Origin: Streptosporangium sandarakinum
Lineage (GTDB): Bacteria; Actinomycetota; Actinomycetes; Streptosporangiales; Streptosporangiaceae
Length of the DNA: 64,000 nt
Direction: 5' to 3'
NCBI RefSeq assembly: GCF_013409935.1
Contig: NZ_JACCCO010000001.1
Location: forward strand, 930,001-994,000
Under the pieces are notes generated by a model. The model worked only from the letters and a program-made list of their open reading frames with translations, was not told where the DNA came from and searched no databases. A program made the position numbers and the translations under genes. Of the stretch, positions 47,440-58,100 are shown in pieces; positions within the stretch are counted from its first letter, which is position 1; each line of letters opens with the position of its first letter.

Positions 47440-49725
47440 ATGACCGAACGGAAGGTGGCGGGCCGGTACCACCTGATCGAACCCATCGGCGAGGGCGGCA
47501 TGGGCGTCGTGTGGCGCGCCCATGACGAGCTCCTCGACCGGATCGTGGCGATCAAGGAGGTCCGCTACCGCGACGTCGACGGCGCCGCCCGGGCGGACCT
47601 GAACCGGCGGACCATCCGCGAGGCCAGGAGCGCCGGGCGGCTCGACCACCCGTCTGTGATCATCATTCACGACGTGGTGGAGGAGGACGGCCGTCCCTGG
47701 ATCATCATGCAGCTGGTCCGGTCGCGGTCGCTGGGACAGGTCGTCCGCACCGGGGGGCCGCTGCCGCCCGGACGGGTGGCGGCCGTGGGGACGCAGGTGC
47801 TGGGCGCGCTGCTCGCGGCGCACACCGCCGGGGTGCTGCACCGTGACGTGAAGCCCGAGAACGTACTGCTGGCCGACGACGGCCGCGTGGTGCTCACCGA
47901 CTTCGGCATCGCCTCGATGGCCCAGGAGACGGGGATCACCCGGACCGGCGGGGTCGTCGGCACCCCGGCGTTCCTGCCGCCCGAGCGGCTCCACGGGCTG
48001 CCGGCCACCCCCGCGTCGGACCTGTGGTCCCTCGGGGCGACGCTGTACGCGGCCGTGGAGGGCCGCCCGCCGTTCGAGCGCGCCACGGCCGCGGCGACCA
48101 TGATGGCCGTCCTGCACGGCGAGCCCGCGCCCATGTCGCACACCGGGCCGCTCGCCACCGCGATCCTTGGACTGATGGCCAGGGAGCCCGCGGAGCGGAT
48201 ACCGGCCGAGCAGGCCATGGCGCTGCTCACCCGGGCGTCCTCCGCGACGTCCGGCGGGAGCGAGGCGGGCGTCCTCCCGGCGGCCGGCGCCGGGGAGCCC
48301 GCCGGGCCCGCCGGGCCGCCGACGAGGCCCTCGGGCCGCGGCTCCCGGGCGGCCCGCTCCGGGGAGCGGTCCCGTCCCGCCGAGACCGCGCCGCAGGGAT
48401 CCCACCCGCGGTACGAACCGCAGGGCGAGGGGATGCGGCACGACCTCCAGCCGGGGCTGCACGCCTTCCCCGACGGCCCCGCCGCCGTCCCGGGGCACAC
48501 GTTCCCGGATGACCCGCGGGCCCTCCACGAGGGTCCCGGGCACCGGGGACGGCCGGGTCACCCCGCCGCGCCGGCGTACCGGGACGAGGCGCCGTACGGG
48601 GGCCTCCCGCCGTACGGCGGCGGCCAGGAGCGGAACGGGTCGCCGCACCCGGGTGGGCACGGCGGCGCCCCGGCGGCGTATCCGGAGGCGCCGCCGTACG
48701 GCGGCCCGTACGGCGCCGCGCCGTACACGGGGGGCCCGCACGGAGCCGTGCCCCATGGAGGGGACCCGCACGGGGCCGCGCCGTACACGGGGGGCCCTCA
48801 TGGGGCCGCGCCGCACGCGGAGAGCCCGGCCCACCCCGGCCCGCCGCAGCCCGGGACGCCGTACCGGGAGGTCGCGGCGCACCGGGAGATGCCGCCGTAC
48901 CCGGGCGGCCCGGCGGCCGGCGGGCCGCCGGCGCACGGCGGCGACCCGGAGCGGCCCGGTTACCGGAGCGCCCCGACGCAGGCCGGGCACCGGGCGCACC
49001 CGGACGCCTCGCCGCACCCGGACGGACGGCCGGGCCGCGGACGGGCCGCCGGGGACGACGCGCCCGGGGACCGGCGCTTCCCGGTGGCGCAGGCCGCGCT
49101 GGTGGCCGGTTCCGCCGCGCTCGCCGTGCTGCTCGGTGTCGGCGGCTGGCTGGTGTTCCAGGACTGGCAGCCCGCGACCGGGACGGCCAGGGAGACGTCC
49201 ACCCCGTCCGGCGAGGCGACCGCCTCCCCCCGGCCCTCCGGGACGCCCCGCCCGACCGCCTCCTCGTCGGCGGGCACGGGCCGGACGACGCCCAAGGGCT
49301 GGCGGACCTACCGCGACCGGCTGGGCTTCACGGTCGACGTGCCGCGCGGCTGGGCCGCCCGGCGGTTCCCCGACCGGGACCGCGTGGAGTTCCGGGCCCC
49401 GGGGTCGAAGACGTTCCTGTGGATCGAGTCGACCGAGGACCCGGAGAAGGACCCGGTCCGGCACTGGCTGAAGGTCGAGCGGAGCGGGCGGGCCAGGCAA
49501 CTGTGGCCCGGCTACCGCCGCATCGGCATCAGCGCGCGGACGTACCTCTCCCAGAGCGCCGCCGACTGGGAGTTCACCTACCTCAAGGGCGGGGTCCCCA
49601 CGCACGTCCTCGACCGGGGCTTCCACACGGCCACCGGCCGCCCGTACGCGATCTACCTGGAGAGCCCCGAGTCCGACTGGAACCGGGCCCTCTTCAACAA
49701 CATCGTCCGGGGCTTCCGGCCCTGA
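47440..49725 (+). CDS. Membrane Ser/Thr protein kinase with shared sensor domain (second of three)
   Basis: 761 aa. Kinase motifs GEGGMGVV, VAIKEV, HRDVKPENV, TDFGIA and GTPAFLPPER (Pro for Ala-Glu context retained). A long Gly/Pro/His/Tyr repeat region (PYTGGPHGAAPH type; residues about 270-520) precedes a membrane segment near 550-570. The C-terminal ~145 residues, from GWRTYRDRLGFTVDVPRGW, match the sensor domain of the first kinase. ATG 47440 with GGGAGGGG upstream; the gap to the first kinase is only 49 bases. Likely arose by duplication of its neighbour. Confidence 0.92.
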   Translation: MTERKVAGRYHLIEPIGEGGMGVVWRAHDELLDRIVAIKEVRYRDVDGAARADLNRRTIREARSAGRLDHPSVIIIHDVVEEDGRPWIIMQLVRSRSLGQVVRTGGPLPPGRVAAVGTQVLGALLAAHTAGVLHRDVKPENVLLADDGRVVLTDFGIASMAQETGITRTGGVVGTPAFLPPERLHGLPATPASDLWSLGATLYAAVEGRPPFERATAAATMMAVLHGEPAPMSHTGPLATAILGLMAREPAERIPAEQAMALLTRASSATSGGSEAGVLPAAGAGEPAGPAGPPTRPSGRGSRAARSGERSRPAETAPQGSHPRYEPQGEGMRHDLQPGLHAFPDGPAAVPGHTFPDDPRALHEGPGHRGRPGHPAAPAYRDEAPYGGLPPYGGGQERNGSPHPGGHGGAPAAYPEAPPYGGPYGAAPYTGGPHGAVPHGGDPHGAAPYTGGPHGAAPHAESPAHPGPPQPGTPYREVAAHREMPPYPGGPAAGGPPAHGGDPERPGYRSAPTQAGHRAHPDASPHPDGRPGRGRAAGDDAPGDRRFPVAQAALVAGSAALAVLLGVGGWLVFQDWQPATGTARETSTPSGEATASPRPSGTPRPTASSSAGTGRTTPKGWRTYRDRLGFTVDVPRGWAARRFPDRDRVEFRAPGSKTFLWIESTEDPEKDPVRHWLKVERSGRARQLWPGYRRIGISARTYLSQSAADWEFTYLKGGVPTHVLDRGFHTATGRPYAIYLESPESDWNRALFNNIVRGFRP
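48711..48815 (+). repeat. Tandem ~30-base repeats inside the second kinase gene
   Basis: Units of GGCCGCGCCGTACACGGGGG plus GCCCGCACGG-like ends recur three to four times in the linker (PHGAAPYTGG). In frame, so length changes keep the frame; possible expansion hotspot. Confidence 0.5.
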
Positions 49726-49897
49726 CCGGGGCCCGGGGGCGGGGCGCCGCCGGTTCACCGATCGAGCCGGCGGCCGGCGCCCGGGACGGGGACGATGTGG
49801 CCCGGACGCCACGGCTTCGGACGCCGCGGCTCCGGATGCCGTCCCCCGGACGCGGCGGTACCCGGTCTCACCACCTGGAATACTGAAATGACCATTT

Positions 49898-50602
49898 ATG
49901 ACGGCACATAACCTCGATGACATGGATGAAACCACTCGGTCCTCGGCGGTCCGTGACGGCCTCGGGGTGGGGATCGCCGTGGGACTGGCCGGGCTGGCGT
50001 TCGGCGCCGCCGCGGCGACCGCCGGACTGACCGTCGCGCAGGCGTGCGCGCTGAGCGTGTTCGCCTTCACCGGGGCCTCACAGTTCGCCCTGGTCGGGGT
50101 GGTCGCGGGTGGCGGCAGCCTCGTCGCCGGCACCGCCGGCGCGCTGCTGCTCGGCGCCCGCAACGGCCTGTACGGCCTGCGCATGGCGGACATCCTGGGT
50201 GTACGGGGCTGGCGGCGGCTGCCGGTCGCGCACGGCATGATCGACGAGACGACGGCCGTGTCCCTGGCCCAGCCCGACGCGAGGGCGGCCAGGACCGGGT
50301 TCTTCGTCACGTTCGCCACCCTCTACCTGACGTGGAACGCCACCACGCTGCTCGGCGCGGCCGGGGTCTCCCGCCTGGCCGACCCGGACGTGCTCGGCCT
50401 GGACGCCGTGGGCCCCGCGACCTTCCTCGCCATCCTGTGGCCCCGGCTCACCGGGGGCGGGCCCGACGTCCGCACGCTGCGGCTGATCGCGGGCGGCGGC
50501 GCGGCGGCGGCACTGGCCACCACGCCGTTCACCCCGCCGGGCGTGCCCGTGCTGATCGCCGCGGCGGCCGTGCTCGCCGTGGTGCTGAGGAGGCCCGCGT
50601 GA
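49898..50602 (+). CDS. azlC: AzlC-family branched-chain amino-acid exporter large subunit
   Basis: 234 aa, about seven hydrophobic segments. GAAAATAGLTVAQACALSVFAFTGASQFALVGVV and ALLLGARNGLYGLRMAD are AzlC hallmarks. Exports branched-chain amino acids or analogues with AzlD. Start ATG 49898 or ATG 49922; no strong RBS, promoter region is A/T-rich (AATACTGAAATGACC). The stop overlaps the azlD start (GTGA). Confidence 0.9.
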   Translation: MTAHNLDDMDETTRSSAVRDGLGVGIAVGLAGLAFGAAAATAGLTVAQACALSVFAFTGASQFALVGVVAGGGSLVAGTAGALLLGARNGLYGLRMADILGVRGWRRLPVAHGMIDETTAVSLAQPDARAARTGFFVTFATLYLTWNATTLLGAAGVSRLADPDVLGLDAVGPATFLAILWPRLTGGGPDVRTLRLIAGGGAAAALATTPFTPPGVPVLIAAAAVLAVVLRRPA

Positions 50603-50919
50603 GCGGCACGGGCGTCTGGTGGGCCGTCGTGGCGACCTGCGCCGGGTGCTACGTGCTCAAGCTCGCCGGGCTGTCGGCCCCGCGCCGGGTGCTCGACCAC
50701 CCCCGGGTGCAGCGGTTCGCGGCGCTGGTGCCGGTCGCGCTGCTGGCCGCGCTGGTCGCGGTGCAGACCTTCGCCCAGGGCCGGTCGCTCCACTTCGACC
50801 TGCCGCGCACCGCCGGGCTCGGCGCGGCCGTCGTCGCCCTGCTGCTGCGCGCGCCCTTCCTGGTCGTGCTGGCCACCGCCGCGGTCGTCACAGCCGTGCT
50901 GCGCCACCTGCTCGCCTGA
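50599..50919 (+). CDS. azlD: AzlD-family small subunit
   Basis: 106 aa, four hydrophobic segments, WWAVVATCAGCYVLKLAGLSAPRRVL at the front, as in AzlD. GTG 50599 is set by the GTGA overlap with azlC. Forms the transporter with AzlC. Confidence 0.88.
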   Translation: MSGTGVWWAVVATCAGCYVLKLAGLSAPRRVLDHPRVQRFAALVPVALLAALVAVQTFAQGRSLHFDLPRTAGLGAAVVALLLRAPFLVVLATAAVVTAVLRHLLA

Positions 50920-50979
50920 GAGCGGACCCGACTCCGGGTTTCGGGAATGTGATAGTAAATCCTGGGTATTCGGCACCCC

Positions 50980-52593
50980 ATGACCGATTCTCAGGTGATC
51001 ATCGGCTCCCGATACCGACTGCTGGAGCAGATCGGCCGGGGAGGCATGGGTACGGTCTGGCGGGCACGTGACGAGGTGCTCGGCCGGGACGTCGCGGTCA
51101 AGGAGGTCATCCCCTCCCCCGACCTCTCCAACCTGGAGCGTGAGATCTTCACCTTACGGACGCTGAGGGAGGCCCGCGCCGCCGGGCGCATCGGCCACCC
51201 GGGCGTCGCGACGGTCTACGACGTCATCGAGGAGAGCGACCGCCCCTGGATCGTCATGCAGCTCGTGGACTCCAGGACGCTGGGGGCCGTGGTCCGCGAG
51301 GACGGTCCGCTGCCGCCCAGGCGGGTGGCGGAGATCGCGCTCGACGTGCTCGGGGCGCTGGTCGCCGCCCACCGGGTGGGCGTGCTGCACCGCGACGTCA
51401 AACCCGACAACGTCCTGATCGCGAGGAACGGCCGGGCCGTGCTGACGGACTTCGGCATCGCGATGCTGGAGGGCGACTCGTCGGTCACCCGGACCGGGGC
51501 GCTCATCGGCACCCCGGCGTTCATCGCGCCCGAGCGGGCCGGCGGGGGACCGGCGGAGTTCGCCTCCGACCTGTGGTCGCTCGGCGTGACCATGTACATG
51601 GCCGTCGAGGGCCGCTCCCCCTTCGAGCGGGCGCATCCGCTGGCGACGCTCAGCGCCGTCATGCACCAGGACCCGCCGCCGCTGCGGTCCGCCGGGCCGC
51701 TGGCGCCGGCGATCTTCGGGCTGCTCGGCAAGGACCCGGCGCGGCGGATGACCGCCGAGGAGCTCCAGATCCACCTGCAGGCGATCGTGAGCGGGGCCGA
51801 GCCGCAGCCCACCGCGCCCGTCGCGCTCCCGTCTGGCGCGGTCCCGCGGCCCCGGGCCGCGTCCGGCGCCCTGCCCGGCGCGGTGGCGGCCACGGCGGCG
51901 AGGGCGGAGGCCACGCCGCCGCCGGAGTCCCCCGGCGAGCCCCCCGGGTACACCCCGGGCCGCCCGCCTCGGCGGCGGCTGCCGGGCGGCGCCCTGGTGG
52001 CCGCGGCGCTCGCCGCGACCCTGGCCTCCGGCGCCTTCGCCTGGGTGAACGTCACCGACCCCGGATCCACGACCATACGGCAGACCGTCCCGGCGAGCGT
52101 CCCCGTCAAGAAGAAGGCCCCGGAGAAGGCCAAGCCGTCCGAGGCCCCCGCCACGAAGGAGCCGACCGACACCCGCGACGGCGGCGGGACAGGGCGCTCC
52201 ACCACGTCGCCTCCGACCGGGCCCCGGCAGGGCGGCGACGCCCGGCGGGACGGCGCGGGCGGGGCCGAGGACGCTCCGGCCCCGAAGCCGGACGACAGGC
52301 CGTCGAAGGACCCCGGGAAGGGGGCGGAGGAGGCGGGGGAGAAGCCGGAGAAGAACTCCGGTGAGAAGCCGGAGAAGCCGAAGGACCAGGGAAAAGCACC
52401 GGAGGACTCCGGCGAGGGCAACAGCCGGGAGTCCGACAGGGAGCCGGCGGAGGAGGGCACGCGAAATCAGGGGGAGAACCAGGGCGGGGACTCGGTCGAT
52501 CCGTACAGCGGGCCGAACGCCACGGGGGGAAAGGCGCCGGAGGCCGGCACGGAAAAGGTCACGGTCCTGGCGGGCGGTAGGGACGCCGGGTGA
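50980..52593 (+). CDS. Membrane Ser/Thr protein kinase with disordered tail (third of three)
   Basis: 537 aa. Kinase motifs [29 protein letters not shown] and [10 protein letters not shown] intact. Linker, one membrane segment ([20 protein letters not shown], about 335-355), then a 180-residue Lys/Glu/Pro/Gly-rich extracellular tail. Unlike the first two kinases it lacks the folded sensor domain. ATG 50980; the promoter region has TATTCGG and TAGTAAAT patches. Confidence 0.92.
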   Translation: MTDSQVIIGSRYRLLEQIGRGGMGTVWRARDEVLGRDVAVKEVIPSPDLSNLEREIFTLRTLREARAAGRIGHPGVATVYDVIEESDRPWIVMQLVDSRTLGAVVREDGPLPPRRVAEIALDVLGALVAAHRVGVLHRDVKPDNVLIARNGRAVLTDFGIAMLEGDSSVTRTGALIGTPAFIAPERAGGGPAEFASDLWSLGVTMYMAVEGRSPFERAHPLATLSAVMHQDPPPLRSAGPLAPAIFGLLGKDPARRMTAEELQIHLQAIVSGAEPQPTAPVALPSGAVPRPRAASGALPGAVAATAARAEATPPPESPGEPPGYTPGRPPRRRLPGGALVAAALAATLASGAFAWVNVTDPGSTTIRQTVPASVPVKKKAPEKAKPSEAPATKEPTDTRDGGGTGRSTTSPPTGPRQGGDARRDGAGGAEDAPAPKPDDRPSKDPGKGAEEAGEKPEKNSGEKPEKPKDQGKAPEDSGEGNSRESDREPAEEGTRNQGENQGGDSVDPYSGPNATGGKAPEAGTEKVTVLAGGRDAG

Positions 52594-52732
52594 CCCGGGA
52601 CCGGGAGACCGCCCCGGGGGCGGACGGCCCGGCCGGTCTCCGGGACCCGTCCGGCGGATCGTCACCACGACGAGGGTCCGCCGGGCAGGCCCCGGAGACC
52701 GGTCGCGGACCGGTCATGGTGAGCCCGCGGAC

Positions 52733-52761
52733 CGGTCTTCCGGCGCGGCCCCGGAAGACCG
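52733..52761 (-). terminator. Terminator of the lspA-rluD operon
   Basis: CGGTCTTCCGG / CCGGAAGACCG, an 11-bp perfect stem with a 7-base loop, directly abutting the rluD stop on the minus strand. Confidence 0.6.
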
Positions 52762-53691
52762 TCAGAAGTCCGCGCCGACGAGCTCCAGGGCGCGCGCCAG
52801 GTCCTCGGGGTAGTCGGTGGTGAACGTCATCCACTCCCCCGTCACCGGGTGCTCGAAGGCCAGCGAGACCGCGTGCAGCCACTGCCGGGTCATGCCCAGC
52901 CGCGCGGCCAGCTTGGGGTCGGCGCCGTACAGCATGTCGCCGACGCAGGGGTGGCGCAGCGCCGACATGTGGACCCGGATCTGGTGGGTCCGGCCCGTCT
53001 CCAGCTTGATGTCCAGCAGCGACGCGGCGCGGAACGCCTCGATCGTGTCGTAGTGGGTGACCGAGTCCTTGCCGCCCGCCACGACCGCGAACCGGCCGTC
53101 GCCGACCGGGTGGCGGTCGATGGGCGCGTCCACCGTGCCGCGCAGCGGGTCGGGGTGGCCCTGGACCAGCGCGTGGTAGCGCTTGTCGACGGTCCGCTCC
53201 TTGAAGGCCCGCTTCAGGCGGGAGTAGGCGATCTCGCTCTTGGCCACGACCATGGCGCCGGTGGTGTTGGCGTCGAGGCGGTGCACGATGCCCTGCCGCT
53301 CGGCGGCGCCGCTGGTCGCCACCCGGTGGCCGGTGCCGAGCAGGCCGCCGATCACGGTGGGCCCGGTCCAGCCGACGGTGGGGTGGGCGGCCACGCCGAT
53401 CGGCTTGTTGACGACGACGATGTCGTCGTCCTCGTAGACGATCGTCATGCCGGGGACCGGCTCGGCGACCGGCATCGGCGTGGTGGGCGGGGGCGGCAGC
53501 GTGACGTCCAGCCACGCGCCCGCGTGGACCCGGTCGGACTTGGCCGCGGGCGAGCCGTCCACCAGCACGTCCCCGGCGGCGACCAGCTCGGCCGCGCGGG
53601 TGCGGGACAACCCGAACAGCCGGGACAGCGCCGCGTCGAGACGCTCGCCCTCCAGGCCGTCGGGAACGGGGAGACTCCGCTGTTCAGCCAT
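52762..53691 (-). CDS. rluD: RluD-type ribosomal large subunit pseudouridine synthase
   Basis: 309 aa. An N-terminal S4-like domain ([26 protein letters not shown]) is followed by the synthase domain with catalytic Asp in [16 protein letters not shown] and KRYHALVQG; the typical [13 protein letters not shown] is also present. It modifies 23S rRNA uridines. ATG 53691 shares one base with the lspA stop (TGATG). Confidence 0.94.
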   Translation of the reverse strand: MAEQRSLPVPDGLEGERLDAALSRLFGLSRTRAAELVAAGDVLVDGSPAAKSDRVHAGAWLDVTLPPPPTTPMPVAEPVPGMTIVYEDDDIVVVNKPIGVAAHPTVGWTGPTVIGGLLGTGHRVATSGAAERQGIVHRLDANTTGAMVVAKSEIAYSRLKRAFKERTVDKRYHALVQGHPDPLRGTVDAPIDRHPVGDGRFAVVAGGKDSVTHYDTIEAFRAASLLDIKLETGRTHQIRVHMSALRHPCVGDMLYGADPKLAARLGMTRQWLHAVSLAFEHPVTGEWMTFTTDYPEDLARALELVGADF

Positions 53692-54230
53692 CACTTCTCT
53701 GCTCTTCCGGTGTCGCGGGTGCCGTCGATCTGGTAGCCCCTCCAGGCGAGGAAGACGGCCAGGATCCCGCCGCAGACGATCGCCGAGTCGGCGATGTTGA
53801 AGACCGGGAAGTGGCCGGGGAAGGTCTCGATGAAGTCGACCACGTGCCCCTGGAACGGCGAGGGCCGGCCGAAGCCCGAGGGCCAGCGCAGGAGCCGGTC
53901 GGTCAGGTTGCCGAGCGCCCCGCCGAGCATCAGCGCGAGCGTGACGGCCCACGGCAGGCTGCGCAGGTGCCGCGCGGTCCGCAGGATGGCGATCACCACG
54001 GCGGCGGCGACGAACGTGAAGACGATCGTCATGCCGGTGCCGATGCTGAACGCGGCCCCCGAGTTGAAGATCACCCGGAACTGGAGGAGGCCGGGGATGA
54101 GGACGAGGGGGTCGCGGCCCTCCAGGGTCCTCAGCACGACCGTCTTGGTGAGCAGGTCCAGGCCGTAGATGATCGGGACGATCGTGGCGAGGACGGCGAT
54201 CCTCCGCCTGCCCGGCGGGGCGGCCGTCAC
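53691..54230 (-). CDS. lspA: Lipoprotein signal peptidase II
   Basis: 179 aa, four membrane segments. The two catalytic Asp are in GNLTDRLLR and FNIADSAI. It removes the signal peptide after Lgt modification (lgt is at 1.9 kb). GTG 54230 is chosen for its strong GGAGGGGG ribosome-binding site; a longer frame to 54353 overlaps the DksA-like gene. Operon dksA-like, lspA, rluD. Confidence 0.92.
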   Translation of the reverse strand: MTAAPPGRRRIAVLATIVPIIYGLDLLTKTVVLRTLEGRDPLVLIPGLLQFRVIFNSGAAFSIGTGMTIVFTFVAAAVVIAILRTARHLRSLPWAVTLALMLGGALGNLTDRLLRWPSGFGRPSPFQGHVVDFIETFPGHFPVFNIADSAIVCGGILAVFLAWRGYQIDGTRDTGRAEK

Positions 54231-54253
54231 CGCCCCCTCCGCCGGGCCGCCGG

Positions 54254-54670
54254 TCAGCGGCGCTCCTCCCGTTGCTTGCAGGCCACGCACAGCGTCGCCC
54301 TCGGGAACGCCAGCAGACGTTCCTTGCCGATCTGCTTGTGGCACGATTCGCACACTCCGTAGGTACCCGCGTCGATCCGGGCGATCGCCCGCTCATTCTG
54401 CGCGACCAGGTCGCGTGAATTCAGGGTAAGGGCGATCTCGCGTTCTCGTTCATACGTCCGCGCCCCGGCGTCCGCCTGGTCGTCCCCCGCCCCGTCCGTC
54501 ACATCACGGGCGGCGATCTCGCTCTCCGCCTTGACGATCTCCTTGGTGAGCTCTTCGATCTCCCCGGCCAGTCGCTCGCGGACCTCCGCCAGTTCCTCGG
54601 CCGACCAGGTGGCGGAACCGTCCTGCGACGGCCCCGCGGCGCTCTCGTCTGCGCGCACAGTCGCGGCCAT
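54254..54670 (-). CDS. TraR/DksA-type zinc-finger protein
   Basis: 138 aa. An N-terminal coiled coil ([21 protein letters not shown]) and a C-terminal C4 zinc finger ([16 protein letters not shown]). By family it may bind RNA polymerase's secondary channel. 23 bases before lspA; divergent from the ileS T-box. Confidence 0.9.
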   Translation of the reverse strand: MAATVRADESAAGPSQDGSATWSAEELAEVRERLAGEIEELTKEIVKAESEIAARDVTDGAGDDQADAGARTYEREREIALTLNSRDLVAQNERAIARIDAGTYGVCESCHKQIGKERLLAFPRATLCVACKQREERR

Positions 54671-54865
54671 GCCGGCCTCCTCGTTCGATCGGACCGTAAC
54701 CCGATGCGGTAAACGGTGCGGGCAGCTTAGGTCCGCGATAACAGAACGGCAAACGACCCGCCCACATGTTTACCACTCCCGTACCATCCGGCCCCGTACT
54801 CTCCCCCCGCGCGCACCGATGATATTCGGGAAGCTTCCGGCGGGCGGGTGCGTTATCGTGGGAGT

Positions 54866-55142
54866 TCGCAAGGCGTTGACGGGGACGAGTACGTCCGGGC
54901 CTCCCTCGCGCGAGCGACCCGGGGACGGTGTGAGCCCGGGGCGAGAACCCGGACGGAAATCACCCCCGAGCCGCCGGAGGAACGGCCCGCGACGGGCTCA
55001 GTAGAACCGGCAGCGAACCGAAGGAAGAGGGCCTCCCTCCGCCGTTCCCGGCGGTGAGGGGTCAAGGAGGGTGGTACCGCGGGGCCGCGAGGTCTCGTCC
55101 CTCCACGCCACTGCCAGCACCAGCGTGGAGGTCCCGCCCGTC
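54866..55142 (+). promoter_or_regulatory. Translational T-box riboswitch of ileS
   Basis: The conserved T-box sequence AGGGTGGTACCGCGG is at 55068-55082. Downstream, CTCCACGC (55101-55108) pairs with GCGTGGAG (55123-55130), hiding the GGAGG ribosome-binding site (55127-55131) 11 bases before the ileS ATG; this is the sequestrator of the actinobacterial translational class. Stem I pairs GTCCGGG (54893-54899) with CCCGGAC (54948-54954), followed by an ATC (54959-54961) that fits the Ile specifier. A promoter -10 candidate TATCGT lies at 54854-54859. Uncharged tRNA-Ile would open the site. There is no transcription terminator. Confidence 0.85.
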
Positions 55143-58100
55143 ATGTCAGCCCGCTTCCGTCCCCTTCCCGCGCAGGTCGACCTGCCCGCGCTCGAACACG
55201 AGGTGCTCGGCCGCTGGCGTGACGGCAAGATCTTCGAGCGTTCGGTCGAGCAGAACGCGGGCGGCCCCACGTGGGTCTTCTACGAGGGCCCGCCCACCGC
55301 GAACGGCATGCCCGGCGTCCACCACGTCGAGGCCCGCGTCTTCAAGGACCTCTTCCCCCGCTACAAGTCGATGCAGGGCTACAGCGTGCCGCGCAAGGCC
55401 GGCTGGGACTGCCACGGCCTGCCCGTCGAGGTGGCGGTGGAGAAGGAGCTCGGCCTGTCCGGCAAGAAGGACATCGAGTCGTACGGCGTGGCCGAGTTCA
55501 ACGCCCGGTGCCGCGAGTCGGTGCTGCGGCACGTGGACGCCTTCGAAGAGATGACCGAGCGGATGGGCTACTGGATCGACCTGTCCCAGGCCTACCGCAC
55601 GATGGACCCCGACTACGTCGAGTCGGTCTGGTGGTCGCTGAAGGTCGTCTTCGACAAGGGCCTGCTGTTCCGCGACTTCCGCATCACCCCCTACTGCCCG
55701 CGCTGCGGCACCGGCCTGTCCGACCACGAGCTGGGCCAGCCGGGCGGCTACGAGACCGTCTCCAGCCCGTCGGTCTACGTCCGCATGCCCGCCACCTCCG
55801 GCCCGCTGGCCGACCTCGGCGCCTCGCTGCTGATCTGGACCACCACGCCGTGGACGCTGGTGTCCAACACCGCGGTGGCCGTGCATCCCGACGTCACCTA
55901 CGTCGCGGCGCGCCCCGCCGGGTCCGACGAGGTGCTGGTGGTGGCCGAGCCGCTGCTGGCCGCCGTCCTGGGCGAGGGGGCCGAGGTGCTGGCCTCCTTC
56001 CTGGGCGCCGACCTGGAGCACACCTCCTACTCCCGCCCGTTCGAGCTGGTCGACATCCCCGGCGCCCACTACGTGGTGCTCGGCGACTACGTCACGACCG
56101 AGGACGGCACCGGCCTGGTCCACCAGGCCCCGGCGTTCGGCGCCGACGACATGACGACCTGCAAGCGGTACGGCCTGCCGGTGGTCAACCCGGTCGGCCC
56201 GGACGGCCGCTTCCTCGACACCGTCCCCCTGGTCGGCGGCCGGTTCTTCAAGGACGCCGACGACGACCTGACCGCCGACCTGGCCGCGCGTGGCCTGCTG
56301 TACCGCGGCGGCCACTTCGAGCACAGCTACCCGCACTGCTGGCGCTGCCACACCGCGCTGCTGTACTACGCGCTGCCCGCCTGGTACATCCGGACCACCG
56401 CGATCAAGGACCAGCTCCTCGCCGAGAACGAGAAGACCAGCTGGTACCCCGAGACGATCAAGTGGGGCCGCTTCGGCGAGTGGCTGCGCAACAACGTCGA
56501 CTGGTCGCTGTCGCGGTCGCGTTACTGGGGCACGCCGCTGCCGCTGTGGGTCTGCTCCGCCGACGACTCGCACGTCACGTGCGTGGGCTCGCTGGAGGAG
56601 CTGGGCCGGCTGGCGGGCCGCGACGTGTCCGCGCTCGACCCGCACCGCCCCTACGTCGACGACGTCACCCTGCCCTGCCCCGACTGCGGGGCCGAGGCGC
56701 GCAGGGTGCCGGACGTGATCGACGCCTGGTACGACTCCGGGTCGATGCCGTTCGCCCAGTGGGGCGCCCCGCTGCGCAACGCCGAGATGCTGGAGAAGGC
56801 CTACCCGGCGCAGTTCATCTGCGAGGCCACCGACCAGACCCGCGGCTGGTTCTACTCGCTGATGGCGGTCGGCACGCTGGTCTTCGGCCGGTCCTCCTAC
56901 GAGAACGTGCTCTGCCTCGGTCTGATCCTCGCCGAGGACGGCCGCAAGATGAGCAAGCACCTCGGCAACGTGCTGCAGCCGATCCCGCTGATGGACCGGC
57001 ACGGCGCCGACGCGCTGCGCTGGTACATGGCCTGCGCCGGCTCCCCGTGGGCCGCCCGCCGGGTCGGCCACGCGGCCCTGGAGGAGATCGTCCGCAAGGT
57101 CCTGCTGACCTACTGGAACACCGCGGCGTTCTTCACCCTGTACGCCGACGCCGAGTCCTGGACACCGGCGGCGCTCGCCGAGGCCCCCTCCCCCGCCGAC
57201 CGGCCGCTGATCGACCGCTGGGCGCTGGCCGAGCTGCACCGTACGGTCGCCGAGGTGACGGCGTCGCTGGACGACTTCGACACCGCCCGGGCCGGGCGGC
57301 GGCTGACGGAGTTCCTCGACGACCTGTCCAACTGGTACGTGCGGCGTTCCCGCCGCCGGTTCTGGTCCGGCGACGTCTCCGCGTTCGCCACGCTCTACGA
57401 GTGCCTGGAGACCGTGACCCGGCTGATGGCGCCGGTGGCGCCGTTCCTCACCGACTACGTCTGGGACGTCCTGCGCGGTGACGACGCCCCCGCCTCGGTC
57501 CACCTGGCCTCCTGGCCCGTCGCGGACCCGGCGCTGCTGAACCCGGAGCTGTCGGAGCAGATGGCGCTGGTGCGCCGGCTGGTGGAGCTGGGCCGCTCGG
57601 CCCGCGCCTCCAGCGGGGTCAGGACCCGCCAGCCGCTCGGCCGGGCGCTGGTGGGCGCCCGCGGCTGGGCGGCCCTGTCGCCCGAGCTGCACGAGCTGAT
57701 CGCCGACGAGCTCAACGTGCAGACGCTGGAGGACCTGTCCGGCATCGGGTCCGACCTGGTCTCCTTCACGGTCAAGCCCAACTTCCGGGCGCTGGGCAAG
57801 CGGTTCGGCTCGCAGACCAAGCTGGTGGCCGCGGCCGTCACCTCCGCCGACGCGACCGTGCTCGCCCACGCGCTCCGCGCGGGCTCGGCCGTCACGGTCG
57901 AGGCCGCCGAGCTGGGCCCGGTGGAGCTGACCGCCGACGAGGTCATCGTCACCGAGCAGCCGAAGGCCGGCTGGGCGGTAGAGACGGGCGCCATCGGCAC
58001 CGGGACCGGTGAGACGGTCGCCCTCGACCTGGCGATCACCGACGAGCTGCGCCGCGCCGGCCTGGTCCGCGAGGTCGTCCGCCTGCTCCAGGACGCCCGC

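Noticed and set aside
45180..52668. Long minus-strand frames across the kinase genes
   Set aside because: Antisense to intact kinases; repeated GG/R-rich sequence, no ribosome-binding sites.
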